A DNA stretch of 64,000 bases from Sebastes aleutianus (lineage: Eukaryota; Chordata; Actinopteri; Perciformes; Sebastidae): the NCBI GenBank assembly GCA_916700875.1, contig CAKAKS010000062.1, forward strand, positions 13,997,460 to 14,061,459, in the 5' to 3' direction. How positions within the stretch are numbered: the stretch's first letter is position 1; each line of letters begins with the position of its first letter. The translations under genes were made by a program, and so were the position numbers. Positions 60,101 through 64,000 of the stretch are shown here, in pieces. The notes under the pieces are model-generated. The model was given only the letters and a program-made list of their open reading frames with translations. It was not told the DNA's origin and made no database searches.

Positions 60101-63100
60101 CCTCAGAGGGTTTCCAGACAATATTTGTCATTGTTTTGTGTTGGCAATATATTTCCGATTATAAATATATGCATACTTTTGCATAAAGCAGCATATTTGC
60201 CCACTCCCATGTTGATAAGAGTATTAAATACTTGACATATCTCCCTTTAAGGTACATTTTGAACAGATAAAAAGTGTCTGATTAATTTGCGATTAATCAC
60301 GATTAAATATTTTCATCGATTGACAGCCATAGAAATAACAAATGATGCGTTTACTGACCGGGGACGGCGTCCGTCGGGTCTGGAGTCCAGTCCTCTGGGT
60401 CGTTGCCTTCTTCATCACTGTCCTGCATCTCCAGAGTCACCGGGTCTCCTCTGGACAGCTCGGAGGCCAAGTCTGTGCAGCCCTCAGCGTCTCCAGTCAG
60501 ACCGGCCACGATCTGCCTCACCGTGTCCTCGCGGGTCCTTAAACACACCACAGACGATTCAACCAAACTCAACCGTTGTGATTGGAAAAGTAGCCTCCTT
60601 ATTTTATCTGCTTGTTTTTATCAGCTCTTTAGGTTCAACGTTTTAAGCCGTGTATTGTATTTCTCATGGCTATTTCTGCTGTTAAGCGCTCTATAATCTT
60701 TGTTTAAGTTTGTTACCAAACTAGAGCACAAAGACAAACGATATCAGCCAGAAACGGTTTCATTTCATATCAAGCAGGATTATAGAAATGACCACAACAT
60801 ATATCACTATATATATACAATTTAAACTTACATTAAAAAGATCATGTTTCACCTGAGGTACTTGCGGATTGGTTGGCAGGCAACCTGCAGGATGACCATG
60901 GATGGGTCGAGCTCTCTGAGGGCCTTGATGGCTGAGATGTAAACCGTGAGGATGTCAGATGTGTGAACTCCTGAGAATGGACGGTACAACAAGCACAGAA
61001 TAATTAAAATATCTTCATGTACTGCTGCGTTATCACTAAACCAATACTGTACCATACTTTCATTCCAGCCGCCAGCTCACCTGGATGCAGCAGACGACTC
61101 TCAAAAGCAGATTTTAACGAGGTAAGGAGCTGCTGTCTCTGGTTGGTTCTTTCCAGGCAGAACTTCAGATCTTCAATGGCTGCTTTAGATTCTGGGAAAT
61201 CTAAAGAGAGATGGGAAACATCAAAATAAGCACAAGAAAAGTCAGGCAACCCACGCCTGTGAATCTAAATGTAGTGTTTAAAAGTTAGTTAGTTCATCAC
61301 TCAACTATAGTTCCCTGATTTGAGGTCGACAGAGGTCACACACCAGCAAGTTCATTTCAGATGAGTACAGGATGTATTTTATTTTTTTTTATGTTTTTCT
61401 CTCTCACCTCTGATTATACTGAAGAGCTCCTCGATCCTCATGTTGACGTAGATCCTGCAGAAGAACTGGTGCATGTGACATCTCCACTGCTTCAGGACGG
61501 AGCTGCCAGGCTGGCCGGCCTGGATGCTGGGAGCGCTGGGAGCGCTGGGAGCGCTGGGAGCGCTGGGAGCAGGAACCAGACCGTCTCTGTCTGCCTCGCT
61601 TGCAAACACTTTGCTCAGCCAGCCCAGCACCAGCTCCAGCCACTGCTCACACAAAACATAATCAAAATGGAAACACTTACTAGCCAACAGCTAATGATGG
61701 GTTCGGACTTTACATTAACATTCACTGATGGTGGATGTTTTACCTCCTGGAACTCCAGCAGGAAAGAGCGTTCGTATTCGCCCCTGCAGTGCTGCTCCAT
61801 TCGCTGCTCGATGAGCTTGTGGAGGATAGAGGTGACGGCCTCGGAGCTCACCCACTCCAGCAGCTGCAGTTTTGAACTACAACGTAAAAATAAATCAACC
61901 ATTCATCCTCATATGAAGCACATAACACATACATGACATGCATTGTGTCATATCTGATTGAAAAAGGGTTGTATAAGTATAAGGTTGATGTTATTCTGTA
62001 TTTTTCTTCTTCTCATCCCAAACCAACAATGTGTAAGTCCGTCTCTCAGTACCTCGTATAGCTAAAGGGCGTGTGCATTGGTCAGCAGTGTGTTATTTGT
62101 CCACTCACAGTATATGGCTGAGCTCCTGCAGCTGCTCCAGGGCCTCCTTACACCAGCACTGCTGTGTTGGGACCGCACAGCCCGGACAGACCCCTCGATC
62201 TGGGCCGTCTGGAACCTCGGCCCCGTCCTCGGCCTGCCCCTCCTGGTGCATATAGACGGAGAAGGTCCTGCTGTAAAACTCCAGCACTCTCTCCTGGAGA
62301 ACAGGCGAGGGGGAGAAGAGGAGGAGGGCCCTGATGATGGTGAAGGCCCGCTCCTGGAGTCCCCCGGGTCCCGGGCCACAGAGATTACCACGACCCTCGT
62401 CCTGCCACGTCCCCAGCCTCTCCAAACCACCTAGGAGGAGGAAGAGGGAGATGTTTGAATAATGTCACTAACCCCTTGCATAAACAATGAAATCCAGTAA
62501 TCAGTACTGCTCATTATATTTTTTTCCACTTGCCCAGAAAAGGTTCCAGTTGGCCTAACAGAGTCCGAAAGGTGGTGAGGAGAACCCAGGCCCTGCCTCT
62601 CTCCTCCAGCTCATTCTCCGGCTGTTTGAGTCCGGACCAGAACTCGGGAACCACAGAGGAAGATAGACGCATCTGCAAAGTCTCCAGCAGCCAGCCGCCC
62701 AGCAGCCGGCCCAGACCCTGACTACACAGCAGGGCCAAAGAGTCCGAGAGGCTCTGCTCCATCACCGAGCAGCCAGGAGGAGACATCTAGAAAAATAGAC
62801 CAAGATATGTCATCTGCTCTGACAGACACTGCAGGGCTGTAGGATGCAATCTAATATCTATAAATCTACTAAACTGTCCATGCTGATCTCAAATGTTTAG
62901 ATATATTTTATTTTCTTCTGTACTGTTTTTTGTATGTAATTCATTGTTTTTATTGGATTGTTTTCCACTGTTTGTTTAGGTTTTTCTGCACGTTTTGTTT
63001 ACTTCTTGTTGTTGTTTAACTTTTGTTGTATTTTTAAAATTATGTTAGTTTAGATCTTTCTTCCTTTTTTGTTATTGGGTTTTTTTCTCCTGGGGTTGGG

Positions 63101-63754
63101 GGGAGGTCCTTTGTGTAAGCCTGTGGCTTCTTGACCTCTCCTGACACATTTGTTTTTTTTTCATTGACTGAATTTTGTGCAGTTTTATATATGTGCAAAT
63201 AAATAAATACATTTTTTTTTTTTTTTTAAATGACAAAAAAGAAGATGAAAGGCCAAAGACATTTCATACACTGGACACTTCTCAAACTGTGTTTGCCAGG
63301 TGATGGAGCCACCTGAAAGTGGTTGACTTTAACTCCAGACCTGGACCTGAATCAGAGTAACTGTCTTATTGTATGTAGACTATACAGACATATTAAAAAC
63401 AGCAACAGGAAGACAAAGACAAGGCAAAAAAAAATAAAGAAGACAGAGTAACATGTATGCCGAATTTAGCCGAACACCCCTACTAATGATTAACTTGTCC
63501 TACATTATGTCCCAAAGGTATGAAACAATGCTACAAGCAAGAAAACATTAAATCCTGAAATATGTGAATGGAGTTCGGCGTACTCGGTTCACTTCCATGT
63601 TGAACGTCTGTCATTTGGCCACAAGAGTCCAGTGATAAAGCCCACTCACCAAAGCTGCAGAGACATTTTCCCAAGCATCAGAAACCCCTTGTTGTGGTAA
63701 GGACCCAGACATCTCGGCTGAGTCCGATTCCATCGCGATTTCCTCCATTTCCAT
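56773..63754 (-). CDS. anapc2: anaphase-promoting complex subunit 2 (cullin subunit)
   Basis: Cullin-like scaffold that with the APC11 RING protein forms the catalytic core of APC/C. Fourteen minus-strand exons: 63650-63754, 62534-62786, 62109-62430, 61744-61876, 61408-61642, 61081-61200, 60853-60970, 60359-60537, 59524-59665, 59017-59092, 58460-58663, 57654-57786, 57130-57371 and 56773-56982; 2472 bases, 823 codons (human 822). Family motifs: QQCWCKEALEQL, RGEYERSFLLEF, RIEELFSI, AIEDLKFCLERT, REDTVRQIVAGLTGD, SKRRSSDIISLLVSIYGSKD, REIRNVELLKLRFG, KDMADSRRIN, ILSSEFWPPLK, WTLEELS and SAGVYRLPK near the end. N-terminal cullin repeats are followed by the cullin-homology region (about 460-700) and a C-terminal winged helix (about 755-823). 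Notable: intron 2 has a GC donor; exon 5 carries an Ala-Pro-Ser repeat; intron 13 is mostly (GT)n; a hAT-like MITE lies beside exon 8. Confidence 0.97.
57049..57120. repeat. (GT)36 microsatellite filling half of anapc2 intron 13
   Basis: Seventy-two bases of uninterrupted GT on the plus strand (CA on the transcript). It begins nine bases from the intron's 5' splice site, in an intron of only 147 bases. Confidence 0.97.
58140..58420 (+). mobile_element. TTAA-type MITE family 3, partial copy (anapc2 intron 10-11)
   Basis: Shares CTGTCTGTTTCTCCAA, TATAGCGTACACT and ACTCTGAGAAACACCACAAC with 55775-56384. It lacks the left arm and lies just downstream (in transcript sense) of exon 58460-58663. 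Confidence 0.65.
59734..60339 (-). mobile_element. hAT-like MITE family X, full copy in anapc2 intron 8
   Basis: Perfect 8-base target duplication GAAATAAC (59734-59741 and 60332-60339). Ends TACGGCCGTCAAAGTTAAC and GATTGACAGCCATA. Internal GACCTCTGACCTCAAGAT and TCTCCCTTTAAGGTACATTT match other family X copies in reverse. It lies 19 bases from the donor of exon 60359-60537. Confidence 0.88.
61528..61572 (-). repeat. anapc2: 9-base coding repeat in anapc2 exon 5
   Basis: About five tandem copies of GCTCCCAGC (minus strand), encoding Ala-Pro-Ser repeats (residues about 280-295), in a linker that in human APC2 reads DGPARPASPEAG. Being a multiple of three it keeps the frame. Confidence 0.9.
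62432..62533 (-). other. anapc2: anapc2 intron 2 with GC-AG borders
   Basis: The donor reads CTGG/GCAAGTGG and the acceptor CCTCCTCCTAG/GTGG. Phase 1 across the GC donor gives a family-consistent join (EPFL-G-GLERLG). The only nearby GT (CAA/GTGG) would put the next exon out of frame. The intron is about 103 bases. Confidence 0.85.
62787..63649. other. anapc2 intron 1
   Basis: Holds a T/G-rich plus-strand stretch with a long T-run near 63211-63228 and AATAAATAAATA, possibly a LINE tail. Nothing coding is seen. Confidence 0.4.
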
Positions 63755-64000
63755 TGACTTTCTTCAGAAGCAGCGAACTAGCTAGAGAGAATACCACATT
63801 TAAACTTTGGGTGTGTTTGGTCGTGTTATAACGTCGCACACGTCTATGTACAACAACGCATTATGTCTCAGATGTATTATTATTAACGTCCAAAAACTAT
63901 ATTTGCTCATTTCAGTGAAATTCTTCTGTTATTAATGTGAAATAATGTTTCATAGTTGTTGCTTTCGTATCGCGGGTTTTCTTCTTCTTCGTCTTCTGCT
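63755..64000. other. anapc2 5' UTR and promoter region (window edge)
   Basis: Upstream of the anapc2 start codon. AT-rich with a TATCGCGGG near 63968; the promoter is likely cut by the window edge. Nothing else is recognised. Confidence 0.35.

Noticed and set aside
61361..61936. A 191-codon plus-strand open frame
   Set aside because: It is antisense to anapc2 exons 4-5, which are well supported.

Overview
This window is nuclear DNA from a ray-finned (teleost) fish, probably a percomorph. It has compact multi-exon genes with GT-AG introns. The proteins are close to human FUS, ARL6IP1, SRRM2, RAB35 and ANAPC2, and the repeats are typical of fish: hAT-like, TTAA-flanked and PIF/Harbinger-like MITEs, L2-type LINE tails and a tRNA-derived SINE. 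The genus cannot be told from the sequence alone. I rebuilt every gene by hand from splice sites, reading phase and remembered family proteins; no alignment or search was run.

Layout, left to right. fus (minus strand, 299-4221) shows only its first six coding exons, the SYGQ/G-rich low-complexity half plus the first RGG region; its RNA-recognition half lies off the left edge. A small plus-strand gene of about 207-213 residues (5467-8933) is not recognised; it resembles short axonemal or sperm microtubule proteins only weakly. arl6ip1 (plus, 9817-18982) is complete with 203 codons in six exons. A repeat-rich intergenic region (19-24.8 kb) holds two LINE 3' ends, a MITE nested in a LINE and a tRNA-derived SINE. 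srrm2 (plus, 26599-38049, untranslated first exon near 24.8-25.0 kb) is complete with 1351 codons in 13 coding exons. rab35 (plus, 44299-52021) is complete with 209 codons in six coding exons. anapc2 (minus, 56773-63754) is complete with 823 codons in 14 exons and is convergent with rab35. In all four complete genes the exon phases close to an exact multiple of three, which supports the models.

The genes do not form one pathway. FUS and SRRM2 act in nuclear RNA processing and condensates, ARL6IP1 shapes ER tubules, RAB35 controls endosome recycling, and ANAPC2 is the cullin of the anaphase-promoting complex. They look like neighbours by descent (FUS, ARL6IP1 and SRRM2 are all on human 16p) rather than an operon-like unit.

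The most notable non-coding structures are an A/B higher-order minisatellite in arl6ip1 intron 1 whose every unit carries a 3' splice-site look-alike; a retroposon in srrm2 intron 1 whose 14-base target duplication lies where the branch point should be; a 250-base-arm inverted repeat in srrm2 intron 7; a terminal-inverted-repeat element at 40.07-41.01 kb with a decayed integrase-like fragment between periodic blocks; a GC-AG intron and a 147-base intron that is half (GT)n in anapc2; and an asparagine in the Rab35 P-loop. I see no convincing wholly new biological system; the best candidate for an undescribed gene is the small one at 5.5-8.9 kb.
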